Positions 51,842 to 59,867 of a stretch of 64,000 nucleotides of DNA are shown here, one piece after another. The notes under the pieces were generated by a model, which had not been told where the DNA came from, made no database searches, and saw nothing but the letters and a program-made list of their open reading frames with translations. Numbering within the stretch: the first letter of the stretch is position 1; each line of letters begins with the position of its first letter. Source of the stretch: Limnobaculum zhutongyuii. GTDB taxonomy: Bacteria; Pseudomonadota; Gammaproteobacteria; Enterobacterales; Enterobacteriaceae. The position numbers and the translations under genes are program-made. The stretch lies in the NCBI RefSeq assembly GCF_004295645.1, contig NZ_CP034752.1:1984001-2048000 (forward strand), in the 5' to 3' direction.

Positions 51842-52702
51842 ATGCGATCTTTTTTTCCTCTTAATGCGCTGCGTGCTTTTGAAGCGTCTGCCAGACATCT
51901 GAACTTTACCCGTGCCGGTCTTGAATTAAACGTCACTCAGGCGGCAGTGAGCCAACAGGTTCGTTTACTCGAAGCACAACTGGGTACTGCGCTTTTTAAA
52001 CGGTTACCTCGTGGGCTGGAAATGACTGAACAGGCCCAGGTTTTACTTCCGGTATTAACCGAAGCATTTGATCATATTCAGACGGTATTAAAACGATTTG
52101 AAGGCGGTGAATTTCATGAGGTTCTCACCGTTGCGACGGTAGGTACTTTTGCTGTGGGCTGGTTACTCCCCCGACTGTGGAAGTTTCGTGAAAAATATCC
52201 GTTCATCGAATTGAAATTACTCACCAATAATAACGTGGTCAATCTTGCTGCTGAGGGGCTGGATTTCGCTATTCGGTTTGGTGAAGGAAGCTGGCCAACC
52301 AGCGATAATACGTTGTTATTCGATGCCCCACTGACAGTTTTATGCTCGCCAGAGACCGCTAAACGTCTGGTGGAACCGGGCGATCTGGAAAAAGAAACGC
52401 TTCTTCGTTCTTACCGTGAAGAGGAATGGGATAGCTGGTTACTTCACGCGGGCCTCACACCATGGCGACCAAATGGCATGATTTTCGACTCTTCCCGTTT
52501 AATGGTTGAAGCCGCCATACTGAATGTCGGTGTTGCTTTAGCCCCGTCAAGCATGTTTGAGCGAGAATTAGCAAATGGCGTTCTTATCCGCCCCTTCAAA
52601 ACAGAGATCTCTATGGGTAGCTACTGGCTAACCCGGCTGAAATCAAAACATCTGACTCCGGCGATGCAACTATTTCAGGATTGGATATGTCAGGAGCATT
52701 AA
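51842..52702 (+). CDS. ampR: AmpR-type LysR-family regulator
   Basis: The roughly 286-residue protein has an N-terminal LysR helix-turn-helix (PLNALRAFEASARHLNFTRAGLELNVTQAAVSQQVRLLE, about 6-45). The effector domain carries AmpR landmarks: VGTFAVGWLLPRL near 100, LLTNNNVVNLAAEGLDFAIRFGEG near 130-150, LLRSYREEEW near 187 and GSYWLTRLKSK near 260. AmpR regulators sense muropeptide fragments from cell-wall damage and switch a divergent beta-lactamase gene. The divergent class A bla here is the likely target. The start is ATG 51842 (MRSFFPLN); a TTG one codon earlier is possible. Confidence 0.88.
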   Translation: MRSFFPLNALRAFEASARHLNFTRAGLELNVTQAAVSQQVRLLEAQLGTALFKRLPRGLEMTEQAQVLLPVLTEAFDHIQTVLKRFEGGEFHEVLTVATVGTFAVGWLLPRLWKFREKYPFIELKLLTNNNVVNLAAEGLDFAIRFGEGSWPTSDNTLLFDAPLTVLCSPETAKRLVEPGDLEKETLLRSYREEEWDSWLLHAGLTPWRPNGMIFDSSRLMVEAAILNVGVALAPSSMFERELANGVLIRPFKTEISMGSYWLTRLKSKHLTPAMQLFQDWICQEH

Positions 52703-52762
52703 ACTGGCTATTTTTTCATCTCTTTCATCTTTAATAAAAATTTTGCTTGCTTATTCATATTT

Positions 52763-52801
52763 AATGAATATATATTCGATTTATGCGAATAAATAGTCAT
52801 A
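52763..52801. promoter_or_regulatory. Tandem ARG boxes (ArgR operator) upstream of artJ
   Basis: Box 1 (52763-52780) is TGAAT-ATAT-ATTCG, and box 2 (52784-52801) is CGAAT-AAAT-AGTCA. They are separated by exactly 3 bp as in E. coli ARG operators, and each has one or two mismatches to TGAAT-W4-ATTCA. They end 27 bp before the artJ start. Confidence 0.75.
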
Positions 52802-52828
52802 CCCCTTTTTACTATCGGAGTTTGTACC

Positions 52829-53560
52829 ATGAAAAAAGTTGTAGCCATTCTGTTATTAGCCGGTGCCGCGTTATCTGCTCAGGCTGCCGATCCCATTCGT
52901 TTTGCATCATCTGCAACTTACCCTCCGTTTGAGTTTATGGATAAAGACAGCAATATTACAGGTTTTGATATCGATCTGGCCAAAGCACTTTGCAAAGAGA
53001 TGAAAACAGAATGTACTTTTTCTAACCATGCGTTTGATAGCCTGATCCCTGCGTTGAAATTCCGTCGTTATGATGCGGTGATTTCTGGTATGGACATCAC
53101 TGCCGAGCGTAGCAAACAGGTTCTGTTCAGCCAGCCTTATTATGCTAACTCTGCGGTGCTTATTGTACGTAAAGGTACCATGACTTCTGTTGATCAGATG
53201 AAAGGTAAAAAAGTGGGTATGGAGAATGGCTCTACCCATCAGAAATACATGAATGAAAAACATCCTGAAATTAAAACCGTTCCTTATGATAGCTATCAAA
53301 CGGCAGTTATCGACCTGAAGAACGGTCGTCTGGATGCGGTATTTGGTGATACAGCGGCAGTAAACGAGTGGCTGAAAACCAGTCCTGAGCTGGTTACTTT
53401 GGGCGAACATATTGCCGATCCGGCCTACTTTGGTGCAGGCTTAGGTATTGCGGTGCGTCAGGATAATACCGAGCTGATGAATAAAATTAACACCGCGCTG
53501 GAAGCCGTCAAGAAAGACGGTACCTACCAGCAAATCAGTCATAAGTGGTTTCCGCAGTAA
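52829..53560 (+). CDS. artJ: ArtJ, arginine ABC transporter substrate-binding protein
   Basis: The 243-residue periplasmic protein has signal peptide MKKVVAILLLAGAALSAQA. The mature part has the SBP family 3 pattern: TYPPFEFMDKDSNITGFDIDLAKALC, YDAVISGMDITAERSKQVLFS, GMENGSTHQKYM and VFGDTAAVNEWL. It is closest to E. coli ArtJ, the arginine-specific member. It is alone here, with no artPIQM genes next to it, and has an ArgR operator of its own. A terminator follows. Confidence 0.93.
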   Translation: MKKVVAILLLAGAALSAQAADPIRFASSATYPPFEFMDKDSNITGFDIDLAKALCKEMKTECTFSNHAFDSLIPALKFRRYDAVISGMDITAERSKQVLFSQPYYANSAVLIVRKGTMTSVDQMKGKKVGMENGSTHQKYMNEKHPEIKTVPYDSYQTAVIDLKNGRLDAVFGDTAAVNEWLKTSPELVTLGEHIADPAYFGAGLGIAVRQDNTELMNKINTALEAVKKDGTYQQISHKWFPQ

Positions 53561-53577
53561 GTCATTGCCTTAGGTAT

Positions 53578-53606
53578 AAAAATGGCCTCTTTATGAGGCC
53601 ATTTTT
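53578..53606 (+). terminator. Terminator after artJ
   Basis: A 12-bp stem AAAAATGGCCTC / GAGGCCATTTTT with a 5-nt loop, 17 nt after the stop. Confidence 0.88.
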
Positions 53607-53666
53607 ACTTTTAGTTACGCAGTGTTAATATGCTTTTTCTCGTTTTCAGTTAAAGGGTAGCCTGCT

Positions 53667-54164
53667 ATGTATCATCAACTGTATCTTTCCCCTGTGGGTC
53701 AATTGCGTATCGTGGCAGACGATATTGCCCTCCGTCAGCTTTGGTTAGCCAATGAAGTTGAGCGCCGCCAACCTGACACTACATGGGTTGAAGATGCCCA
53801 ACATCCGATTATTCATTTAGTGGTGAAAACGCTTTCTGATTATTTTGCCGGTAAAAAAGTAGATTTCAGCTTAATCCCTTGCCAGCCAGAAGGCTCGGTA
53901 TTTCAAAAAAGCGTCTGGCATCAGCTCAAATCTATTGATTACGCAAAAGTCGTCAGCTATGGCGATATTGCTGCTGCAATCAACAAACCTAAAGGTGCGC
54001 AGGCGGTAGGCGGAGCCGTAGGGGCCAATCCGATTGCCATTATTCTTCCCTGCCATCGGGTGATGGGAAAAGATAATTCATTAACCGGATATTCTGGTGG
54101 TTTACACGTGAAGAAGGCGCTGCTGGAGCTGGAAGGCATTCCCTATAAAGAAAATAAACGCTGA
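53667..54164 (+). CDS. ogt: Methylated-DNA-protein-cysteine methyltransferase (Ogt type)
   Basis: The 165-residue protein has the active-site motif LPCHRVMGKDNSLTGYSGG near 129-147, the helix-turn-helix YGDIAAAINKPKGAQAVGGAVGANP near 98-122, and FQKSVWHQLKSI. It transfers the methyl group from O6-methylguanine or O4-methylthymine to its Cys. It lacks an Ada regulatory domain, so it is Ogt-like. It lies 5 nt from the end of convergent rlmC with no terminator visible between. Confidence 0.9.
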   Translation: MYHQLYLSPVGQLRIVADDIALRQLWLANEVERRQPDTTWVEDAQHPIIHLVVKTLSDYFAGKKVDFSLIPCQPEGSVFQKSVWHQLKSIDYAKVVSYGDIAAAINKPKGAQAVGGAVGANPIAIILPCHRVMGKDNSLTGYSGGLHVKKALLELEGIPYKENKR

Positions 54165-54168
54165 GACT

Positions 54169-55314
54169 TTATTTTGCCGCAATACGTTGTAGTAAAGTCA
54201 AAACTTCATAATGCGCAGTATGAGGGAACATATCAAACAGTTGAACCCTCACGACCCGATAACCAGTAAGCTGATGAATGTCCTTTGCCATGGTTTGTGC
54301 ATTACAGCTGGAGTAAAGGATCCAGTCCGGAGACATTTCACTCAGATATTCACACAGTGCTTCGCCTATTCCCCGGCGCGGTGGATTCACCAGTACCAGA
54401 TCCGGAATATTTTGTTGATGTTTGCTACGGGCAAACTGGGTTGAATCCAGTGCATCAAACTCAATATCACTCAATCCAATAGAGGCCGCCGAACGTTTGG
54501 CGCATTCAATGGCTTCTGCACTGATTTCAATGCCGGTTAGTTTAATCTCAGAATTAGCTGCACAATGCAGACCAAAGCCCCCTACACCGCAAAACAAATC
54601 CCACATACTGTGAATATTCAGTGTTGAAACCCACTCTCTTGCTGTGGCATACAGTTTTTCTGCTACTTCAGGATTAGTCTGAAAGAAACTGCGCGGTCGG
54701 ATATACAACGGAATATGATTCAATTGCTCTTCTAACGCATCCTGTGGGGTGAGAATCACTTCCCGTTCCCCTTCCAGCACGGCCATATGAACCGGTTGAA
54801 TATTGGCTGATATTACCTGTAATTGAGGTAACTGTGCCTGTAACCAGGGCAGAGCCTGACGCAGCTGTTGGAGCTTGGTTTCTGAGCGCAGCACAAAACG
54901 CAGCATTAAACCGCTGTTGAAACGGCTCTCGGTAAGCAAAATAAATTTCAGCTCGCCCCGTTTACGCTCTACGTTATAGGGGGTTAATCCCGCCCGTGCA
55001 ATAAACTGTTTGAGATACGGAAACACATTACGTATAGAATCAGGATAAAGTGGACAATCACACAAATCCACTGCTTCGCCTTGTTTAATGGGTAACCCCA
55101 GCACCGGACGTTCAACGCTACCGCTTACCACCATTTTCGCTTTATTGCGAAAACCTGCCTCAATACCAGATACGGGTATGCACCACTGTTCAACGGGTAT
55201 CGACTCCAGCAATATTGCTAAGCCTTGCTGTTTTTCTTCCAGTTGTTGTGAATAGGGTTTGTCTATCCATTGGCATGAATAACAAAGCCCTGCGGCGTGA
55301 AGCTGGCACTGCAT
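54169..55314 (-). CDS. rlmC: RlmC, 23S rRNA m5U747 methyltransferase
   Basis: The roughly 381-residue protein has an N-terminal iron-sulfur cluster with four Cys (CQLHAAGLCYSCQW and CDCPLYP), SAM-binding MWDLFCGVGGFGLHCA near 236, VNPPRRGIG near 300, and the catalytic Cys in SSCNAQTMAKD near 338. It aligns with E. coli RlmC (RumB, 375 residues) rather than TrmA or RlmD. The start is ATG 55314 with GGAG upstream; a TTG at 55347 opens the frame. Confidence 0.95.
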   Translation of the reverse strand: MQCQLHAAGLCYSCQWIDKPYSQQLEEKQQGLAILLESIPVEQWCIPVSGIEAGFRNKAKMVVSGSVERPVLGLPIKQGEAVDLCDCPLYPDSIRNVFPYLKQFIARAGLTPYNVERKRGELKFILLTESRFNSGLMLRFVLRSETKLQQLRQALPWLQAQLPQLQVISANIQPVHMAVLEGEREVILTPQDALEEQLNHIPLYIRPRSFFQTNPEVAEKLYATAREWVSTLNIHSMWDLFCGVGGFGLHCAANSEIKLTGIEISAEAIECAKRSAASIGLSDIEFDALDSTQFARSKHQQNIPDLVLVNPPRRGIGEALCEYLSEMSPDWILYSSCNAQTMAKDIHQLTGYRVVRVQLFDMFPHTAHYEVLTLLQRIAAK

Positions 55315-55358
55315 CAGAACGGACTCCGGGACCACTGGATTAAGCAAATATAGGAAAA

Positions 55359-55853
55359 TTAATGAATGGTATGGGTAATTGAGCGAAGCACCTGAATATC
55401 GTCTTCAGTCTCACGCTCGTTATCACTGACCGTCAGTAGCTCGTTAGCTCTGGCTTCCATAACAATTTGAGTGGTTTGCTCTTCCGCTTCCTGTAGTAAC
55501 AAACGGAACTGTTCTAATGTAATACCTGCTGCTGCACTCAAAGACTGACAAATAACCAACTTAGGTAAATTGTCATCCTGAACATCAATAAATACCTTAG
55601 TGGTTAATGATGAAGCATTAATTTGGCTGAGATCCGCAACCAGAGGGATCAGCGCTACAGGGCGTATTTCCGCCACGGCAGAGAACAGAATAACATTTTC
55701 GAGCAGATCGACTTTAGCATCAAAAATACCATCAACGCTTTGCAGGTATGGTAAATGTAACGCCTGACAAGAATCACATTCGAAAAAGGCGATGCCCAAC
55801 TGTTCAAGCCAACTACGCATTAGGGCCAGATCAGGGACGATCAGCTTATCCAT
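55359..55853 (-). CDS. ybjN: YbjN-domain protein
   Basis: The 164-residue protein matches E. coli YbjN (158): LVVPxL-type start (LIVPDLALMRSWLEQLGIAF), FFECDSCQALHLPYLQ, NASSLTTKVFIDVQDDNLPKLVICQSL. The fold resembles type III secretion chaperones. In E. coli it is linked to stress and motility phenotypes, but a biochemical function is not known. It lies upstream of rlmC on the same strand, 44 nt apart, so possibly one transcript. Confidence 0.93.
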   Translation of the reverse strand: MDKLIVPDLALMRSWLEQLGIAFFECDSCQALHLPYLQSVDGIFDAKVDLLENVILFSAVAEIRPVALIPLVADLSQINASSLTTKVFIDVQDDNLPKLVICQSLSAAAGITLEQFRLLLQEAEEQTTQIVMEARANELLTVSDNERETEDDIQVLRSITHTIH

Positions 55854-55967
55854 TATGGTATGTCCTCAGTAAATCAAAAAGAAAGTGCGATAACACACGA
55901 ATATTACCCTATTTATCACCTGATGAGGTAAGTTATTATAAATTTTTACGCTCTCACCGGAAAAAAT

Positions 55968-56156
55968 ATGCAACGTCAAAACTTTTTAGCCATGGATCCT
56001 CATCTGCTATTTAGCATTGTGAATATGAAACTAAGAGATGAATTTGAATCTCTCGATGATTTGGCGCGTAGTTATGATATTGATCGGGAAGCATTGATAA
56101 AAAAGTTATCGGATGCTGGCTATCAATACCAATCATCCAATAACCAGTTTCGATAA
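55968..56156 (+). CDS. DUF4250 small protein
   Basis: The 62-residue protein has the DUF4250 pattern: MDPHLLFSIVNMKLRDEFESL, then LARSYDIDREALIKKLSDAGY and NQFR at the C-terminus. GGAAAAAAT precedes the ATG. The function is unknown; the composition suggests a small helical, possibly DNA-binding, protein. Its stop is one base from the nfsA stop, convergent. Confidence 0.85.
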   Translation: MQRQNFLAMDPHLLFSIVNMKLRDEFESLDDLARSYDIDREALIKKLSDAGYQYQSSNNQFR

Positions 56157-56157
56157 C

Positions 56158-56880
56158 TTAGCGCGTCACCCATCCTTGCTTATGCAAGTAATCCAGAATA
56201 AATGGTCGACGTTCTTTACGAACCGTGGCAGCGATTTGTTCGCTCCAGCTAACATGTTTCTTATTTTCTGAACGAGCCTCATAATAAGCAACAATATGGG
56301 CATCATATTGTGCCAGTAACTCCCGATTTAATGGTTGGTAACTATTCTCGTGCACCACCATCTCCGCAGGTAAACGAGGCTTCTGTTCCGGGTGTTGATC
56401 GGGATAACCCAAACATAAACCAAACAACGGCAATACCTGTTTTGGCAGTTGCAGTAACTCCGTCACTGCCGCGATATTATTTCTTAATCCACCGATGTAC
56501 ACACCACCCAGCCCTAATGATTAGGCTGCCGTTAAGGCATTTTGCGCCATCATGGCGGTATCTACTGCCCCCAATAATAGTTGTTCTGCATATCCCAGTT
56601 CAGCTTCAGGGCAAATCTCCTGATTACGATGATAGTCGGCGCAAAACACCCAAAATTCCGCCGCCTGAGCCACATGTTTTTGACCACCGCTATATTCAAC
56701 CAAAGCCAAACGTAAATCCGGATCGGTCACCCGAATAATCGAACTGCATTGTAAAAAGCTGGAACTCGATGTCGACTGCGCAGCCCCAATGATGGCCTGA
56801 CGTTGCTCATCCGTTATTGGCTGAGGAGTAAAAGCGCGGATAGAACGATGAGAGCAGATAAGATCGATAGTCGGCGTCAT
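56158..56880 (-). pseudogene. nfsA: nfsA, oxygen-insensitive nitroreductase, interrupted by one in-frame stop
   Basis: Read through, this is a 240-codon gene collinear with E. coli NfsA (240 residues). It starts MTPTIDLICSHRSIRAF and ends FILDYLHKQGWVTR, with the FMN-binding segments SSSSFLQCSSIIRV and GGQKHVAQAAEFW intact. Codon 120 is TAA (56523-56521) where E. coli has GAA (Glu) in the conserved stretch NALIAAESLGLGG. No frameshift or deletion is present, so this is a single-base nonsense change. NfsA reduces nitrofurans and other nitroaromatics with NADPH, and loss gives nitrofuran resistance in E. coli. The two halves are unlikely to be functional alone. A sequencing error cannot be excluded. 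Confidence 0.92.
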
Positions 56881-57176
56881 AGAAAGTCCTGATTTTTGTT
56901 GGTGTAACCTGAGAACGTGGTTAAAAACACGGGTTATCGTAACATATGCAGCACCTCTGGCAGAAAGTGATTCCCCATTAGTTGTCTGTTATATGTTTTT
57001 TTACACAAATTTTTCTTTATAAATTTATGCAGTTAGTGTCAGATAGGTAAGATTTATCAAACTGACAGGTAATTCCTGCTTTTTTTTACTGCCTGTGACG
57101 GGCATAGTATCGGCAGTTTTTATCATATTGGCTAACGGCGAAAAGCCGAACATTCTAAAAATTTTAAGGAGTATTC
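56881..57176. other. Intergenic region between nfsA and grxA
   Basis: The 296 bases hold the divergent promoters and an OxyR-type site at 57043-57079. No coding frame. Confidence 0.5.
57043..57079 (+). promoter_or_regulatory. OxyR-type site upstream of grxA
   Basis: ATAG-N7-TTAT-N7-ACAG-N7-CTGC matches the OxyR pattern ATAG-N7-CTAT-N7-ATAG-N7-CTAT at 12 of 16 positions with correct spacing. grxA is an OxyR target in E. coli. Confidence 0.6.
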
Positions 57177-57440
57177 ATGTTTGTTGTGATTTTTGGACGT
57201 CCTGGGTGTCCTTATTGTGTTCGTGCTAAAGAATTAGCAGAAAAATTGAGTCAGGAACGCGACGATTTCAGCTATAACTATGTTGATATTCACGCAGAAG
57301 GTATTACTAAAGCCGACCTGGAAAAAACCGTTGGTAAACCAGTAGAAACCGTACCTCAAATCTTTATCGATCAGGTTCATATTGGTGGTTGCACCGATTT
57401 TGAAGCTTACGCAAAAGAAAACCTGAGCCTGTATCAATAA
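57177..57440 (+). CDS. grxA: Glutaredoxin 1
   Basis: The 87-residue dithiol glutaredoxin has the active site CPYC at 11-14, TVPQIFIDQ with the cis-Pro near 60, and GGCTDFEAY for glutathione binding. It has an extra Cys near 71 where E. coli has Tyr. It reduces ribonucleotide reductase and protein disulfides. AAGGAGTATTC precedes the ATG. OxyR control is likely from the upstream site. Confidence 0.95.
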   Translation: MFVVIFGRPGCPYCVRAKELAEKLSQERDDFSYNYVDIHAEGITKADLEKTVGKPVETVPQIFIDQVHIGGCTDFEAYAKENLSLYQ

Positions 57441-57463
57441 TTATTGATAATCAATCTGACTCA

Positions 57464-57499
57464 ATAAAAAAACCGGAGCTATGTTCTCCGGTTTTTTTT
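57464..57499. terminator. Terminator between grxA and ruvB
   Basis: Stem AACCGGAG / CTCCGGTT with a 7-nt loop is preceded by an A-run and followed by a T-run, between convergent genes. Confidence 0.88.
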
Positions 57500-57518
57500 A
57501 TCTTTACTGGCGACTAAA

Positions 57519-58535
57519 TTAGCGCCGTTCATCATCTCTGCTAATGCCAAAATGCTGATAGGCATGTTGAGTGGCCATCCGCCCTCTTGGCGTACGCTGA
57601 ATAAATCCCTGCTGAATCAGATAAGGTTCGATAACATCCTCAATCGTTTCTCGCTCTTCACCAATGGCTGCCGCCAAGTTATCCAACCCAACCGGACCAC
57701 CCATAAACTTATCAATAATGGCCAGCAATAGCTTACGGTCCATAAAATCGAAACCTTCAGCATCCACATCCAGCATATCTAACGCCCGGGTTGCTACATC
57801 ACCATCAATTGCGCCATTAGCCCGAACTTCGGCAAAATCACGCACCCGGCGCAGTAGTCGGTTAGCTATACGAGGCGTTCCGCGTGCACGACGAGCTATC
57901 TGATTCGCCCCTTCCTGTGACAGATTGAGATCCATACACAGCGCACTACGTGAAACGATCGATTCCAGATCGGCAACCTGATAAAACTCTAAACGCTGTA
58001 CGATACCAAAGCGATCGCGTAACGGCGAAGTAAGTGAACCGGCTCGTGTTGTGGCACCCACCAGAGTAAACGGCGGTAAATCAATTTTGATCGAACGCGC
58101 TGCCGGCCCTTCACCAATCATGATATCCAACTGATAGTCTTCCATCGCCGGATACAGGATCTCTTCCACCACTGGCGAAAGACGATGAATTTCATCGATG
58201 AACAGCACATCATGCGGTTCAAGATTGGTTAGCATCGCCGCCAGATCCCCTGCCTTTTCCAGAACGGGGCCGGAAGTGGTTCGTAGGTTTACCCCCATCT
58301 CATTGGCAACAATGTTAGCCAATGTGGTCTTCCCTAGTCCCGGCGGGCCAAAAATCAGCAGATGATCCAGAGCATCACCACGCAATCTGGCGGCCTGAAT
58401 AAAGATTTCCATCTGTTCACGAACGTGAGGTTGCCCAACATACTCACTCAGCAGTTTGGGGCGCATCGCACGGTCGATGGGGTCTTCTTCTTCAAACTGC
58501 GCTACCGGTGAAATCAAACGATCGGCTTCAATCAT
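57519..58535 (-). CDS. ruvB: RuvB, Holliday-junction branch-migration ATPase
   Basis: The 338-residue AAA+ motor has Walker A FGPPGLGKTTLANI near 63-76, Walker B LFIDEIHRL near 113, sensor 1 GATTRAG and a C-terminal winged helix (FIQRTPRGRMATQHAYQHFG). It drives branch migration with RuvA. It starts 17 nt after ruvA, in one transcript controlled by LexA. Confidence 0.97.
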   Translation of the reverse strand: MIEADRLISPVAQFEEEDPIDRAMRPKLLSEYVGQPHVREQMEIFIQAARLRGDALDHLLIFGPPGLGKTTLANIVANEMGVNLRTTSGPVLEKAGDLAAMLTNLEPHDVLFIDEIHRLSPVVEEILYPAMEDYQLDIMIGEGPAARSIKIDLPPFTLVGATTRAGSLTSPLRDRFGIVQRLEFYQVADLESIVSRSALCMDLNLSQEGANQIARRARGTPRIANRLLRRVRDFAEVRANGAIDGDVATRALDMLDVDAEGFDFMDRKLLLAIIDKFMGGPVGLDNLAAAIGEERETIEDVIEPYLIQQGFIQRTPRGRMATQHAYQHFGISRDDERR

Positions 58536-58552
58536 GCTTTTTCTCTTTCTAC

Positions 58553-59164
58553 TTACAGTGCAGAACGCAATGCTTCACGGATCAGGGTTTCACTGTCGGC
58601 ACCCGGCGTTACCACTTTGCTAACCAGTCGGCTAGCTTCCTGTGGTTTATAGCCCAGAGAAACCAGCGCAGATACTGCTTCCGACTCCGCATCATTATCC
58701 GCACTTTTCGATGGGCTAAGCGGAGGCAAGTCGTTATTATTGTTAAACAGATCGCCATTAAGTCCTTTGAAACGATCTTTCATTTCTACCACCAGACGCT
58801 CAGCGGTTTTCTTACCAACGCCCGGCAGTTTAATCAATGTGCTAATTTGTTCCTGTTCTACTGCGTGAACAAATTGCTGAGCAGACATACCGGAGAGAAT
58901 TGCCAGCGCCAGTTTTGGCCCCACGCCATTCACTTTAATCAGTTCGCGAAACAGCGCCCGCTCCTGCTTATCGTTAAAGCCATACAGTAATTGAGCATCT
59001 TCACGCACGACAAAATGGGTGAAGATAATGGCTTCCTGACCCCGATCGGGTAATTCATAAAAACAGCTCATTGGCATAAATACTTCATAACCAACGCCAT
59101 TTACCTCAAGTAAAACTTCAGGGGGCTGTTTTTCCAGAATAACTCCACGTAAACGACCTATCAC
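58553..59164 (-). CDS. ruvA: RuvA, Holliday-junction binding protein
   Basis: The 203-residue protein has an N-terminal OB-fold (MIGRLRGVILEKQPPEVLLEVNGVGYEV), two helix-hairpin-helix motifs (LIKVNGVGPKLALAILSG and LIKLPGVGKKTAERLVVE) and a C-terminal RuvB-contact domain after an acidic flexible linker. It is the length of the E. coli protein. A LexA box lies about 110 bp upstream. Confidence 0.97.
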   Translation of the reverse strand: MIGRLRGVILEKQPPEVLLEVNGVGYEVFMPMSCFYELPDRGQEAIIFTHFVVREDAQLLYGFNDKQERALFRELIKVNGVGPKLALAILSGMSAQQFVHAVEQEQISTLIKLPGVGKKTAERLVVEMKDRFKGLNGDLFNNNNDLPPLSPSKSADNDAESEAVSALVSLGYKPQEASRLVSKVVTPGADSETLIREALRSAL

Positions 59165-59264
59165 GACTCAGGCTCCTTATGGCTTACACAGGGCAGAAAC
59201 TTAAAATATACATTTATCTTAAATGGCCTGCCGCTCAACGTCTCTATTTATACACGTATTACAT

Positions 59265-59296
59265 AACAAAAGCTGGATAAATATCCAGCTTTTGTT
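59265..59296. repeat. Perfect 15-bp inverted repeat around the ruvAB LexA box
   Basis: AACAAAAGCTGGATA and its exact complement TATCCAGCTTTTGTT are separated by two bases. The centre is the LexA box. On the minus strand the outer part could also act as a terminator for ruvC. Confidence 0.7.
59273..59288. promoter_or_regulatory. LexA (SOS) box upstream of ruvAB
   Basis: CTGGATAAATATCCAG resembles the known E. coli ruvA LexA site, which also has CTGG...CCAG instead of CTGT...ACAG. It lies about 110 bp before the ruvA start. Confidence 0.75.
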
Positions 59297-59342
59297 CTAT
59301 TTATTTGATCGCCGCATCACTTAGCTTCAGCGTTTCACTCAA

Positions 59343-59867
59343 TTATTCCCCAACCCGACCGCGGGCCAGGGTTAATCTGGCATTACCCATACGGATAGTA
59401 TTTTGACTCAGGTGGCAATGGGTAATGGCAATGGCCAAAGCATCGGCGGCATCGGCCTGTGGGCTAGCGGCCAGTTTAAGCAAGGTTTTCACCATATGCT
59501 GTACCTGTGATTTTTCCGCTGCACCGTGCCCAACTACCGTTTGTTTCACCTGACGCGCCGCATACTCAAATACCGGCAAATCCGCATTCACTGCCGCAAC
59601 AATTGCCGCGCCGCGGGCCTGACCCAGTTTTAATGCTGAGTCCGCATTGCGGGCCATGAATACCTGTTCAATGGCGAAAAAATCGGGCTGGAACTGGGTG
59701 ATAATTTCACTGACGCCGGCATAGACCAGCTTAAGACGGGTAGGAAGATCGTCGACAGCGGTGCGAATGCAGCCGCTACCGAGATACTCTAACTTACGCC
59801 CCTGCTGGCGAATTACACCGTAGCCGGTAATCCGCGAGCCGGGGTCAATGCCAAGAATAATGGCCAT
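59343..59867 (-). CDS. ruvC: RuvC, Holliday-junction resolvase
   Basis: The 174-residue nuclease has its catalytic acids in LGIDPGSRITGYG (Asp7), FFAIEQVFMA (Glu near 66) and ADAADALAIAITH (two Asp near 138-141). It cuts Holliday junctions handed over by RuvAB. Its ATG overlaps the yebC stop (TAATG), so it is coupled to yebC as in E. coli. Confidence 0.96.
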   Translation of the reverse strand: MAIILGIDPGSRITGYGVIRQQGRKLEYLGSGCIRTAVDDLPTRLKLVYAGVSEIITQFQPDFFAIEQVFMARNADSALKLGQARGAAIVAAVNADLPVFEYAARQVKQTVVGHGAAEKSQVQHMVKTLLKLAASPQADAADALAIAITHCHLSQNTIRMGNARLTLARGRVGE

